Of a stretch of 64,000 bases of DNA, positions 1 through 14,500 are shown piece by piece; position 1 is the stretch's first letter, and each line of letters begins with the position of its first letter. The notes beneath the pieces were generated by a model that was not told where the DNA came from, ran no database searches, and saw only the letters and a program-made list of their open reading frames with translations. The position numbers and the translations under genes are program-made. The DNA is from Bugula neritina (lineage: Eukaryota > Bryozoa > Gymnolaemata > Cheilostomatida > Bugulidae), in NCBI GenBank assembly GCA_964035545.1, contig OZ037765.1, positions 10,906,698-10,970,697 on the forward strand, in the 5' to 3' direction.

Positions 1-259
1 TAATAGTTAGCAACATTGTAAACAAGTAAATTTAAACTTGTTACTTACACTCATTACTTACATTTGTCTATCTACACTTGCTTACTAAGAATTTAGTGAG
101 CAATAGAAAACATTCAACATCATGACTTTGACTGATGAGCGAATGTTGGACTGAACTTTATAAGTATTTATACTATGTAGTAAGGAAAAGTCACTGCAGT
201 TATTGCTTTTCCCTCAATTCAATTACGTTTTCATGTATTGTATAGGTTTTGTTTCACAG

Positions 260-2114
260 GAAATTGAAGTCTATAATACATTACCAGCTGCTGACTTTTG
301 TGCAAACGTTCAAAGTTATAAAAATAATTTGGTGAGTCAGTCAATGCCTTTGTCTAACTATAATGCTTTGTTCTCACCGTCTATTGTATAATTCACTACC
401 AGGGCTAAGGAATACTCTATTCTGCTGTGTTATAATAAACAATATAATGTCAAGCTATTTGTTTAGCAAATTATAAATGTCTCATCTTGTCAGCCTCGCC
501 TTCCAGCTCTGGATTTTGTGAATATTTGTGATGATTCATGGAATAACTGGGGTGTGGTAAATGGTGTAGAGAGCGTTAAGCCTGCTGGCAGCATCTAAGT
601 TGGGCTGGCAGCATCTACGTTGGGCTGGCAGCGTGTATGTGTCATATGCCATGGTAATCTACGTGGACTGGTGCCAGTGCTCTTCTACCTTGGCCTCAAT
701 CCACTTCTTATCTTCTTATAATCCACATATCTGGTGGTGCCACTCCTTCACTTGTCATATCAATCACCACCAATTAGTTGTGACAGAGAATGAGGTCTTA
801 GGTATGCGGCTCTATAAACAATTTAATTTCATTAACAAATCATCAAATTTAGAGGTTATTTCCCCGGCTTTGTATTCAATGCAGTCTGATTGTTGAAATG
901 AGGCAGAAATACAAATATATGCTCAAATCTGATAACCTAAATCATGTTATTTTCCGGTTTTAGGGTAATGCTGATTTCGTGGTGTTTTTCTCACCTTCCG
1001 GTGTAGAGCATTTCTTTTCATATATTCAGATGATATTTGAGAAGACAAGCAAGGTAAGATAATTCTTACTCTTCCATAACCTCAGTCTTTTATTTTCCCA
1101 TAATAGAGCCATTCATTCATCAAATCTTCCTTTAGCCACATTTGTATTTATGGAAATGTGTTTACCTTGATCAAAGCTAAACAACTTCAAAAATATTTAT
1201 TTTGTCTGTATCGCGTTTCTTACTTTACTATAAATAAACAGTGTGTAAATGCAGTAATTGTGGGTGTCTGATTACAGTCTGCAGTCTGTACTTTATACTG
1301 TAAAGGGTGGAAGAAATGTTAGGGCTGAAGTAAACTTTACACTAACTTGTTTGTTCCTGTGAAGTAATTCCTATTAGTGTTTTATGGAATACATTAGTTA
1401 AGTGTTTCCACCTTGAATATAAAAAATAACTAGGCTTTTATAAAATTAGCTTCAACAAATTAATTCACAATACTATTTTATTATATCAATTACTATTGCT
1501 TGTTATAGAAAAGTACAAAGAATTATAAATGTTTTTATAAAGGCCAAGTGAATTTATATCTTGTTGATTCGGGGAAACTCTATTTTATGTTAATTTATTC
1601 ACTCAATGCTTAGGGAATATCTGTGATGATTATGATAAAAATATAGAAACAAAATTATTCCGCTACCGAAACGGGACAAAGCGGAGATAGGTGAGAATAG
1701 AGACAAAATTATAAATCTGCCAATTATAATATGAGTTTATTAATTTGCAATGGCAATACAATTCCTTTCTACTTGGCCATTGCTCTCTACAGTGCGGTGT
1801 ACTCTGCTAATGTTTGGATAAAATTATGTTTTCACAGCTAAAATGGTTCTCAAACCCACCTCTTCTATTTAGCTCTTGTATTTAACTGATCTCTACTTCA
1901 AAGCAATGCCGTTTAGCGATAGTGATGTTTTAGTTCTACTAGAATAAGTCATGTTAAAGTATCTGTTGATACTGGTGGAAATCTTTTGCAAATTGTTTAC
2001 CCGTTGCTATGGGAATGAAAAACCTGGTCAGCCTAGATAGGATTGTAGTCTCTTGCTAAGCTCAACATCCAAGATGATTACATTGACTCTGACTGCATCT
2101 GCAATATTGATTGA

Positions 2115-2145
<31 letters not shown>

Positions 2146-3377
2146 CATATCCGAGACATGAAAACCTGTTGCAAAATTCAGTGTGAATACTGGCTATAAT
2201 AAGTAGGCATGATTAAAATTGGAAAGAAAAAAGTCAGAACTCTCTTGGATTACTTAAAATAGAAGATCGTTTAAAGTATTTACAAGGTGTCGTATATGTT
2301 TAGCTGTAGATTTACTGCTTGTAACTATTAGATGAACAATTCTGAACCCCCTCCTTCTTTGCCAGAAATTACCTTCACCCCGGCGGCATGAAATATCATA
2401 GGCCAGTTTCTTCATTCTTATAAAATTGCTACATCGATCTTCTTAGGTGATATGCTGCCTGGAACTTGAACAGGTGCAGAAAACGTGACCAGATTATTTT
2501 CTCAACACTCTAAAGTTTTCCTTTGCTTTTTCCTCTGAAAAATGTTGATAAGCTTACAGAGTTACAGCAGGTGTGCATTCAACCTGACTTATGAATCCGC
2601 TAGTATATCTATCAGGTTATTGAATATGATACATCATGGATATGCTGACAGGTTGAACAAGTTCTCGGCAGCAGCTGTCAGCAACTGGCTGCCAAGTTTC
2701 AAGATCAGGATAGTATGTGTATGAGGGGCACGTACATTAGATAGGAGCTGGCGGGTTGTGTATGATTGTTGGTAGCTGAACTGAAGATAGTGTGGGCACT
2801 AGGGTCACGTATCAATGTATCAATATAATATCATCATTGAACTATGCATAACTGCTCAAGTATCAGGTTTTGTTATGCATTTTGATGTCAGTTATTGACA
2901 CTTGCCATAAGACACTATTGACCTATAATTCATTGCGTAAAATTATTAGTTCAACAGGTGACTTGAAGAAATGGCTAATCAAAGAATGAATACCTGTAAA
3001 GCGGATCTAGATATATTTGTGTGTAGATATTAGTTGTGAAAATAATTTATTGGTTTCAATATTGAAAAAGATGGTTTTGACTGAACAGAATTATGGCCTA
3101 TATATAAAGAATTTAATTTCGATTTGTAGTTTAATAGAATGAAAGTGAGAGTTTGGTGAGACATAGTGAACTGCTGTATATTGGTGGTGGCTTGTATGGG
3201 ATACCCTACAGTCGGTCAATTTGTTTTCTGTAGATCATTGCTATTGGTCCCAGTACAAGTGAAAAGCTCCTACAATGTCAAGCTGCTGATCATTGTGTTC
3301 TTGAGTCTCCAAATGCTGACTCTTTAATTAAATGTCTGCATGATAACATCTCCGCAGTGAATGAACATCAACAGTGA
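260..3377 (+). CDS. UROS: Uroporphyrinogen-III synthase, C-terminal part (5' exons outside window)
   Basis: Fourth enzyme of haem synthesis. It closes hydroxymethylbilane to uroporphyrinogen III with inversion of ring D, in the cytosol. Three exons are visible: 260-331, 964-1053 and 3234-3377 (TGA at 3375). All join in phase 0, with acceptors ending CAG, TTTTAG and CTGTAG and donors GTGAGT and GTAAGA. The 101 residues follow the C-terminal half of animal UROS: an EVYNTLPA segment (the usual VY.T strand), then DFVVFFSPSGVEHFF (the FFSPSG loop at the active cleft), then IIAIGPSTSEKL and VLESPNADSL (the IGPTTA..L and ESPTPQAL blocks). The 2.2-kb last intron has only a TTTA repeat near 2118-2142. 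An ATTAAA at 3605 could be the polyadenylation signal. The N-terminal half is not in the window. The family call rests on motif order recalled from the family. Confidence 0.87.
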
Positions 3378-6300
3378 ACAATCTCTACTCCCAGCTTGCC
3401 ATCGATAGCATCTCCATTGACTATCAGATTCAGTGAACACCACAGCACATCTTCAACTCTTGTCCTACTCTGTTTGTCTCTGAAGATTTTTATATTATAT
3501 TTAAAAAATGATGCATTCTGAATATTATATAGATTTCTACAGCAAGAATACGTTTCAGTATTACATTTTATACACATGAACTGAAAATTGTTACAATATA
3601 TATAATTAAAATCAATTTTAGTCAAGTGTAGTGATTTTTTATATTACAATGTTGATTTGCTTTAATTTAAAAGTTGAATAGACATTATAGTGATCTATAA
3701 CATGATGGTGGAAATCTAAAAGCTGCTCTAGATTATAATACCAAGTAGATTAGTGGGTGGGGTTGGTAAAAGGTAGTGATTATATAATAGCAAACTCTGG
3801 CCAGATTTTAAATGTTATCATACTTTTCTCTTTGAAAGTTAACATTCACCTGACTTTTCCCAGCTCAATTTATCTAATCCGCTTGTTCAACAAACCTAAG
3901 AATTTATTTAGCCCATTTATAGTATAAAAAGATTCACATCTGTCTATTACGTAATATGAATGATTGAACCATGTTATGATAAGAAAACTCCAGCGGCTTG
4001 ATCTTCTTATTGCTTAAGATAGCATGTATATATATTTGTTGTTAGACTTTGTGCATGGTTTCAGGCTATGGCTTGTTATATGTGCTGTAAAGATGCATAT
4101 TGGCTTCAAACTATTTTAATAAGTTGTGTTCGGCATCTATGCCTAATCTCAAATTACAGCAAATTTACTTTTTTTCCTATTCTGATTGAAAACTTTGTCT
4201 ATTTGATAGGACTGTTTTGCAATTGTATAGTTCATAATATAATGAACAGTTTTAGTTAATCATAGCTGAAGGCTTTATAAAGTGTTTAGTTATACGATAA
4301 CATAAATCTGTTGAACATGGTTTACATTTGTTGTGGTTGCTGTATTATAAATAATATTATACATGTACATGTGTTCTCAACTGTCTGCATTTCATAGCAT
4401 ATGAATAAGAGTTGAAAATAATTCGTTTCTACAAATTGTTATATGTTGATGTAACAGCCAAAGGAAGTTTTCTATATGTATGCCAGCTACCTTAATTTCT
4501 ATTAGACTTCATTAAGTGATTTTCAACTTTACATGTGTTACACTTAAACTGGTTGTTTGTGCTTTTTCATGGGCTGCTTTTTTGTCATCACTGCTTTCCT
4601 GTTTTCTGAAAATTTGTATCAAATCAACTTTTTGTTACCAAAACTCAAATAAAGATAAAATGTTCATTAATCATTATTTGTCATATAAAAATATAGAGTA
4701 AATTTTTGCAGGTAATGATGCAGCATGGCGTGTAGCTGATTTACCTAGACCTGCATTGCAGCATTGTGTCTTGTCGGAATTATAACACGGGTATTACATT
4801 TATATAAATCAAGAAAAGCATCTTGCAAGGCAGTCTATATAATATTATTTACTTATTCATAATTATGCATAATTCGGGTGGCTAGGCATTTCTTGGTTAC
4901 ACCCTTGCTTCAGCCTCCCTCTAATTATCTAGAAATTTATTTGTATAGATATGCTGAAGGCAATATGCCGGAACCTTATCGAAGATAATTATTTTAATAA
5001 AAATAATACTTTTTGTGCAAAGCTGTTGCATCTCTAAATTAGTTTTATTGAAATTATCATGCAATGAATTGCTCCCATTACTGCTTTGATTAGCTCCTTT
5101 ACCTGCTCACATTCTTCTCTCCATTGAAAAAATATACCTTCTCTATTTGTTTGCAGATGTAAATAGTGCCTGGATGTCTAGCAAGAAACTTGTTATAATT
5201 CTTTGCTCCATTGAAAAATATCATTACTAATTTCACTTGCTTGTATGCAGTGCCTGGCTGGCTGGAAAGGTTGAGATAATTAGCTTCTGCTGTATAATGG
5301 GGAAACTCCTCGGCCAGGCTGCGGCAGCGGTCATGCTCCAACCCTGGTTGAGAGCTAAAGAAGACGATCTGCTGCAGCCTCCCCCCCCCTTCGAGTTTAT
5401 ACACTGCTGCCACAATTTGTTTAGGAACGCTGCCACTATCTCGTTATTTTATAGATGATAATTATATGTTGTGATGTTAGCACATCATGATTCAAAAGAT
5501 CAGGATGAATGTAGCACCTGTTCAACTACATTTCACCTGAGAATATCTTTATTCATAACAACACCATACATTATTATGATATGATTAGACCTGTCAAGAA
5601 GAATTGAAATGTTTCAAATGCAAGGTTTCGTGAATAAGACAACCCTGTATCAAAAACTTGGTAGCTGAAAGCTGAAGCTGGTCTGTAAGCATGTAGAAGT
5701 TTCATCACAGGAGAGAGTAGCAGAGTTTGTCAGAAAGCTCATTGAAAGTGGTGACTATTTTGAAAATTTATCTTTCATCCAGGTCGGTTGGCAGGAGGTG
5801 ATAATAAAAAATATAGGATTGCTCAAATATTGCTGAAACATTTCAAGTAGTTTAGTTGGTGTGTAGAAAATCCTACCTCACGTAAGTTTATAGCCTGTAA
5901 GAACCACTGTTGGAAAGGGTTTTTTTGAACGGAGCTAAGGATTTTTTCTATTGTGGTACAGGAGCAATTATGACTGGATGCTCTTCCTAACATCACCACC
6001 AATGTTTGGACTGAACCGCTGACCTTGAGTTTATAACTAGGTCAGCACTCCAACCATTACACCCTGGATGCTTCCTAACATAGCATACTTGAGATAACTT
6101 ATTATTCTCATGTGTAATGTAATGTAATTTATATATTTAACAAATAATTTGGATTTTTGAATTTGAAAATCAATAATAAAATCTAAGCTTTCCTAAAAAA
6201 AATCTTGTAGAATTTTCAGTTAGAAATCTAATGAATTTATCTTTAGAGAGAGACAACTCTCATACTAGTAGCAGCTCTTCTGCTGTTCCATTAACACGCA

Positions 6301-9300
6301 TAGCTAGCAGTCTACTGTCTATCCAACCCAGTGATTCTTTTAAATACTATCTGTACGTGGTTTGGTTTACACTTTATATAATTATTGTCTAAAATACTGC
6401 CTGCTAATAATTTGAAAGCTTATTGGTTATGAGTAAGCAGCCATTAGCTGTTCACAGTAATTAATAGGAGCACACGAAAACATTTGTAGCATATATACTT
6501 TGCTTGCAGGGAACTCTGCAGTAGATGTTCTCTACATTTCTATAATTTACAACAGCTGATTTGTTGATAGCAACATATCAATGTGCTAGCTGATAAATTA
6601 GTGGATGTTTCCGGGGAGCAGCAGCGTGGATAAATATAACAACTGATATATTATTAGATAGAGGTTTCAATTAATTTCATTCCTTGTGAAACTTTAAACC
6701 AGGACTCATCTCTGTGCGATTGCTTGCTTGACGCTGCAGTTTTATAACATCTCATTTTAACAAATGCTTTAGTAGTAAGACTAACAACTGTGACTGCATT
6801 CACGTCAAAAGGTATGAATAATTTTTATATATAATGTGTAATAGAATAACATCCTGTTGTTTATTTTAATCCCATGTTTCATATCGTATGATTTTATTTA
6901 TCATTTCACTCAAGGAGTTTTCTTCCTTAGCTAATTGAATACCAGAAATACAATGGATATATAATGATATTGTTTATAAATAGTGATGACACGAAATGTC
7001 AATAGTTACTGAAGATATTTGCTTCATTCTCTCCTCACACTGACTAAGTTTATCTTTCCAGCAGCTTACCTTTTATTTGGTTTACTCACAGAGCTTCCAA
7101 AATCGAGGTAGGGGTAGATTACAGAAAACTGTCTTGATACTTTTGACAAATTTTAAGCTATTCCTCAATAAAGTTGCTTATTTTCCTTGTTTGAGAACTT
7201 AGCATAGCCTAAATACAAAATACTGTTAAGTAACAGATTGCATCAGATATTGAAGCATATTTTATTAATTAGAGAATATTTGTGCATTACCCGTAGAAAA
7301 GACAAAGCAATTTTAACTACATTATTTTCATTATGAAATAGCTTGTAAATGTGTACTTTGCGTTTCTTATTAGTCCTTTAAATAGCTCAACTTGATCTAT
7401 ACAACATAGCTCATACTATTGCGGATTAAATTGACCTTTACTCACCACTTTTTTCTGCCATTACTAACTGCTGAATTCTCCCTTGTCATGCTGCGTCAAC
7501 AGTCATTCTTGTCGTCTGTGTCTTAAATTTTTGTCTTTGAATATCTTCACGTTTCTCTTAACGTTTGTGACGCAACTACATTATGTGAGTTAGCATTGTA
7601 CAGTATACATGCAGGACTATAATTTTCACACTAATCATAAATTAGACACGGTGATTCTATTCTTCAACTGCTTCTTTTGTGATCTTTTTGAGAGCGTCAC
7701 ATTTATCTCTTGGACATGAAAGCTACATTACTCATTTTTAGCTGCTATTTCTAGGAGTTACACTTAAACCACTGTCTCTCAGTTGATTGCTTTAAGGTGA
7801 GATTTGGGAATGTCTACTGTTTATTTAACTAGAATGTTTAAAGAACTGTGGGTGTCTGCATGATAGTAAAATAGAGGTAGAGTGCTCTGAAATTAGTGAC
7901 AATACAGCTAAATCTGGTAAAAGTTACCATTTAGGAGCAGTAGTGGAGAAATTTAGCTAGCCTATGTTTGTTAATTTTTTTATTAAATTTTGGTTTGTGG
8001 CGCGAGTAGATATTCTTGTGAGAACATAACTTCTTTTGCTACGTTTCTAATCTAGAACGCAGGCTTTTCTCAACTTTTCCATTACTGCACCTCCTCAAAG
8101 TTACAGTTCTTATAAAAATTGCTCATAGTTTATAAATTTACTGCATTGTATATTTTCAATAGAATGTGTCTACAAATGGCATGAGTCTATCAATGAAAGA
8201 TTTGAGATAATTGAATATTTGATGAGTAAGTTTTTTGAAAAGCCTGACAATTAGATGAAGGCATTTATTCATGAAGTGAATTATTTCTGCTTTGTATAAC
8301 TAAATGATAACTCTAGCTGCAGCGTCCCTCTTCTAGCAAATGTTAGCAACACGTCAACTGGTTAGCCTGGGTAGTAGCTAGTAGCATTTGTATTCTTGTC
8401 TCTCTGCCATGAACAGTAACATTATGTACTGCCGCATAGAAGTTGTAAGAAAACACAAAAATGTATGTGTTGATAGCCAAAGCATTCATCTCTTGCAGGT
8501 CATTTATAAGTCATCAACTGTTGATATCAATGTCATAAACCTCTTCAGAGAGTCCAAACCAGGATACCAATTAGATACCGGCTAGTCTTATAGTTCAGAA
8601 AAAGTATGTTGATTAGATATGCCATATACCATATCTGCTAATAAATGTTTCTCAAAAAGCATTTTCTTCAAAATTTATACTCATTGGATGATCTCATAAT
8701 CAACTCTGTATTGGCCATGTGTATTATTAGTTATGTAATAACTAATGCACTCTCCAGTGGTTAATAATAATTAATATGGAAATAATGGTCTAATTAGACT
8801 ATGATTTACATTCTACATCCCTTGTTATGCATTCAGGGAGATAGAAAAGGCTATTGTGAAATATTTCAAGGATGTTGGACTGCTTAGCCACGAATAGTAT
8901 AATTGGCTCGTGATCCCATATTTTGAATGAGTAATGAACTTTTAGTGGTGGATAAACTATTGTAAACTACCCTCTTGTTTAAACCAAGCAGCAATAGAGA
9001 TATAATATATTCTCTATTATCTTATATGCCATTAAGATTCTGGTTGACCCTCATATGGGATGTTGAGAGAGCCAAGTTGGTAAACCATCCATAGCTTTGT
9101 CAGTGTTTTAGCATCTGAATTTCTCACAAAATATTGTAATTTGAGTTGCTCGCAACAATGTGAGTCTTGAATAAATGTGGATAAATTTACAAGAAAAAAG
9201 TAAAAATGTGGTATCAAATTATTGAGTGTGTGTAGTGTTGGAGCAGTTCTTACAGACTGGAGTACATGAGGATTATAGTGGCTAGTGCTAACTGGTCTAT

Positions 9301-11467
9301 AGATATTTTGTGTGAAAGAAGGAGGGGGAGAGGGAAGGCTTTGTGAATGCCAAACTGCAGTAGACTGCAGTCTATTACCCTGTGTTCTGTAATTAGTATA
9401 TGACATACATATAAACATATCAAATCACCAGTAAATCTCCACTGATAAATGAATAGATTCCTATTGGCCGGTGCATTGACAAGTTTAGAAGTTGGTATAA
9501 AATGTAGCTGTATGTATTGTGTATACACAGCCCTTGAGTCTTATATTGTTACATGGATTAGAGGAGATGATGTTGGCTTAGTGCTTCAAACTAGTTTGCT
9601 GAGCAGTGTCACTTTCTGTCGGGAATTTTTAAACTCCTTCTTTTAATCTTTCTGGAATGTGGTATATGAAGACATAAGCTAGACAGCGATACTGTATGGA
9701 AATAGCAGCTGCGTAGTCATCATTCTCATATAGACAAGTGCCTGGTTCGTTAGCAGGTCGCTCATGTTCATTATATTATAATTCTATTCCGACACTCCAG
9801 GAAAATCATATCTTCTACTCAGTATTTCTCATATTTGACCATCAAATCTATTTGGATTTGTAACAGTTTGACTTGGCCTTTGCAATACCTCTCGGTGGTG
9901 AGTAAAGTTTTTTTTATTTGTGAATTCAAAGTCGTTAAAGTTGTAGCATGACAATTGTTGATGAGAAAACTGAAATAGGGGTGTTGAATTTAGATGAGAT
10001 TACTATTTGATGTGACAAGATTCATCAAAAGTTTTTATAACATAACTATATATTTTTATTGTGCTATTTCATAACTGCATTATTTAATCTTTGAAATGCT
10101 TTGATTTGTTTGACTTATCAAAGTTGATATCATGTTATGTCATTTCGTATCAGATGTTACATAATTCATTAACATTCTGTAGTCTGTAGAGCTAACAAAT
10201 TGATTATGTTTTTGATCACTATTACAATGTACATCAACAGTATCTTGTGCAAGCATGTACTATAATAACTCTAAAATATGTGTAGCGCACGTACCCGAAA
10301 AAATTTCTCTGCTTCTGTCTTGTGTGAAACGTAAGCATTTAAATTTGACACTGTTACTTTGAGTGAGGTACTACGGCGCCTTCTTTTCTAGTAAGCATCG
10401 GGAATATTAAGATATAACTTCTTGCATAACACTACATGAGAAGGTTGAAACTTGACTGGCTTTATCCATAAGATTTCTGTGTAAAATGCCGGGCATACTT
10501 TGGTATAATTATATATGTGAATATCCTAACACTGCAAATCTATTCCGGAACATACCATATTTTGGTATAACAAGCCCAAAAAGCTATACATTGCTCATCA
10601 CTCAGCACTATGTCTTCACAATGGGCTTCAAACTTTGTCAGCCACATATGTTTTGTAACAATATTTTCTGCTCTGTAAGCCAAGTCTTTTCAGATAGCTT
10701 GCATTGAAGATAAACATTATCTTACAGCCCACATTGGAGTATCTAATAAAGATCAATAAAACTGAATAAAAAAGGAGTAGATAATCAAGAGTGTGTTTTA
10801 TATGGTGATTTATAAACAATTTGTGATAGCAATGGCTATAAAGATACTAATTAGTAGGCCATGTTTATACGTTGCCAACTGCAGTTTACAGAGCAGGCCC
10901 TTAGTTGGCAGTGTTGATAACTAGTACGTAATTATTATGTTTACTATAATAGTTGTAACGAAACGTGATTACTGGCAGCTTATGTATTAATATTCCATAT
11001 CTGTTAGCCGATTCTGATGCTGCTATAATCATGTCTAGTAGATGAAGTTGAGATTCTCTCTGAAGCTATAGTGTGATGCGTGTAACTTCTGCTACCTCGG
11101 CCATAGTTGCTCTGGTGGCTGGTGGACTAATTAGTTGTTGCTATTAAGAATAACTCATTCATTACTTACTAATCATGGACACAGCAATATAAAATGATTA
11201 TTACTATTATTCAATGGTGATATTAGGTGTTGGGTGACAACATATTTGGTCCAGCAAAAGAAATGTTTGTTGCATTGAGTCACGTGTCAATTTATCATTC
11301 AATAATAATTAGTAAATCAGTCGATGATGAAGTTTCGACCATGGCTGTGTTGGAGTCCTATCACAGCCAGAATACAATTATTTTACTCTTCCTTGAATAC
11401 AATTTTTTTAAACTTTTCATTATATAAATTATAGATTATTCATTTACAATACTATTCTGTTTTACAG
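3378..11467. other. Gene-poor spacer between UROS and the metalloproteinase
   Basis: About 8 kb in which no convincing exon was found on either strand. Open frames here are short, without family motifs, and look like chance. It holds a tRNA-type SINE (5886-6074, listed separately) and a GC-richer island at about 5237-5458 with a C9 run near 5383. The last part must contain the promoter and 5' UTR of the downstream metalloproteinase. A TTTTACAG acceptor at 11460-11467 lies 70 bases before its start codon. Confidence 0.6.
5886..6074 (-). repeat. tRNA-derived SINE, copy C
   Basis: Degenerate copy of the element also seen at 46541-46685 and 48816-48995. Shared landmarks are a GTTTATAG start, a GGAGCTAAGG block, GAGCAATTATGACTG followed by ATGCTCTTCC, and a tRNA-like head at the right end. 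On the - strand the head shows a B-box-like GCGGTTCAGTCC. The tRNA-like end is on the right, so the element reads on the - strand. The family name is unknown to me. Confidence 0.6.
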
Positions 11468-11537
11468 AGATTGGCTAAACTTGGAAACAAACCTGTGGCA
11501 TCACTGACTTATCAACACTAAAGTAATAATTCTGAAG
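11468..11537 (+). other. 5' UTR part of the metalloproteinase start exon
   Basis: The stretch from the TTTTACAG acceptor to the ATG has stops in frame. It is best read as untranslated sequence spliced to an upstream non-coding exon that I could not locate. The ATG at 11538 is the one that begins the hydrophobic signal segment. Confidence 0.45.
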
Positions 11538-14500
11538 ATGTGTGTGAGACGAAGCACTTACTGCTCCCTTCTACTTCAAACTATTTTTATTGGAATCTAT
11601 TCTTCAACACTGTTTGCTGAGCTGCTGCACGGGGAGAAATCAGCCAGCCTGACTGGAGTGACCAGCTCTAGTGGTGTGTCACCATCCACTCCTCTCAACA
11701 AGAACACGGTCAAGACCACTGATGAGTGCAAGGTTAGTGTCTACTACAACCAGTATAGACTTTGTTGGGTACCTTATTGAGTCTCTTTGATGAACCTCAA
11801 AAGTTACACAAAAGCTGTATTACAGAAAATTTTTCCAACCTACACTGACTAAGTACAAGATGTTATTTTCATGATTATTTTTAGAAATATTTGTGCAAAT
11901 ATGGGTACTTGACATGCAGTTGTCATCAGAGTACAAAGAGAAGAAAGAGGCAGCTGCCAGATGAAATGTTTCCCATAGAATACAATCCTAACTCTATGTC
12001 AACCACCCCTGACATGGAAGCAGCTGACGAAACTAGAAGGCAGCTCACTAGTCCATCACTAGTTCACGAGGAACAAATTCCGTGCACTGACAGCGACTTT
12101 GTCACAGCATTAAAGAAATTTCAAAAAAACTACCAGCTACCCGTAAGTGGGCTATGTGACTCAAACACTACAAGGCAAATGTCACAGAAGCGCTGTGGAC
12201 AGCCGGACACTGTAATCGATCAGCTTGAGGGAGAAGATGATGAAAGTTTAAAACAAGTAAGAAAAAAGAGATCATTATCAGACATGATAGAAGAAGTTGC
12301 TCGATTAGAGGAAGCAAAGAAGCGCCGGAAACAGCTATTCCAGCAGTACATGGACGAAATCAAGGCAGAAAAGGCAAGGCCATTGGCCATGCCTAAAAAT
12401 CACAAAAGAACTAAGCGGTCAACGTCAAAAGGTTTAAAGAAGAAGCGGGTTAGTTGGCGTCTTATGGTCAACCACGAATATCTGTATATATCTGGAGAGG
12501 AGCAGAGATCGATTATGAGAATGGCTTTCCGGTACTGGAGCGAAGTGATCCCTGTGTGCTTCTATGAGCACAAAGACAGCAACTCTGAAGCAGACATCGA
12601 GATAGGATTTGTTGAAGGTTTGTTTGTTTTGTTTGAGTTGAAACATAAGTAGGCAGTGTGCTCTAGTGAAGGTTATCATGTACTATTAGTGCTGTAAGTT
12701 GCCATCATTTCCATATTTTATATCACTGCAGTCCTAGTCTCATGCTGAGATGTTGATATGAAATATGGAAATGTTCATCTTGCTGTTCCTGTTACGTGTT
12801 CGTGGGGAAGTGGCAGGAAACCTTTATCTTCCTTCACACAAACTGTGATTAGTGTTTCATTTGACTCAGCTGGCTTCAATTTCCTTTTAAGATTTTGTAC
12901 ATCAATATACGTGAAAATCTGATGCATAACAACCAAATGCCATGAACTTCTGTGTGAATAAATGAAGAATAAATTTGCTGATACGCCTGTGAGATCAGAT
13001 TACTGCACACTTTTGGTTAGATTTGATTTGGCTTATTATTGTGACCACAATTAAGATCAAACTACACCAAACACAATGTTGGTTCTCATCAATTATGCCC
13101 ATACAGCGTTGAGCTCATCATGCCGTGTTTTACTCAATTACAATACCTGTTTGTTGTAACATGATACAAGGTTTTCAAACCATTCAGGTATAATTAGCAA
13201 CACTAATTAGACCAACTTTACATGTTATGGTTTATTTGAATTAATTTAGACTCAAAAATGTTTACCTGTTCACATGATGGTTTATAATTTTAGGAGTACA
13301 TCTTAATTGCTACAGACAGTTTGATGGCTATGGTGGAGAAATTGCTCACAAAGTAGATGATGATTTGCACTTTGACAGTTCTGAGCAGTACACAGTTGAA
13401 CTCGACTCCAGCACTAGACTCAGCTTGTTGCTGGTAAGACTGACTATTAGAACATGTGAAGGCAGCATGTAAGACAGCATGTAAGGGCGTTGTTTCAAGG
13501 CATATGCTACAGCAGACAGCAAACTTGTTTCTAGGTCATGTACTGTTGAGCTAAGATTTCCGGCACCTATCTAATAACTCTTTGTAGTGTTGCTGAATGA
13601 CTATGGGAAATAGGCTAATATAAGTTGCACTCAATAAACCTAATATCAATATCAATTGGTCTAAATTAGCAAATAAGATCAAATGCAACTATAGAATACT
13701 GTCAAAGAACAAGGTGTAATATTCTCACATGTTGCGCAGTGAAGTCCTTCGAGATAAAAATTGTATTACCATCTACTTGAGGAGCTTCTTTCATGTTTGC
13801 CAAAATTGAGAAGAAAACTCTAACGCAGTCATTAACCATGTTTGGAATTTCACATTATTGGCAGCAGGTGCACTTATGGTGTCTAGACTAAGGCCTTTTG
13901 CCCTTTTCACAGAGGATAACAAGCTTATTATACATGATTTTCAATCTTCACTCAATACTGTCATTGTGTGTTTTGACAGTTTGCAGAGTTGGCGGTTAAA
14001 CTAACTCCATCACCGCTGCAGCCAATTAAAATAACTAAGCCTTGTATTCTTCCAACTAGTCTTCCAACGTTATTTTTACAAGCAGTCATCATGGTAGTTA
14101 CATAGCTTGGCTTCTTCATTCCAATCTACATGCGCTATAATTACTAAGTTTGTGTATAAACTATATAAACATGTTTTCTGTGATTTTAGGTAGCAGCCCA
14201 TGAAATTGGGCATGTTCTGGGATTGAACCATTCCACCCAGGTGGATTCTCTTATGCATGCTATTTACCATCAGCTGTTAGACGGAACCTTCCAACTGTCA
14301 GATCATGATAGAAGGCAAATCACGAGCTTATATGGTAAACAAATAACTACTAGACTTCTTGCTCATTACTAATAGTCTAAGTATGTTTAATAAAATTATA
14401 ATATTCTATGAAATAAATTGCAAAAACATAGCTGCACAAATTAGTTTGTTGTCTGCATGTCATCCCTTCATCTTGAACAGAAGTTTGGTTAACAAATCAG

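Noticed and set aside
121-180. CTGATGA at about 140 as a second hammerhead
   Set aside because: No GAAA at the right distance and no stem II.
9032-9418. 128-codon open frame on the - strand
   Set aside because: No family motif, no supporting splice sites, and composition like the surrounding AT-rich DNA; likely chance.
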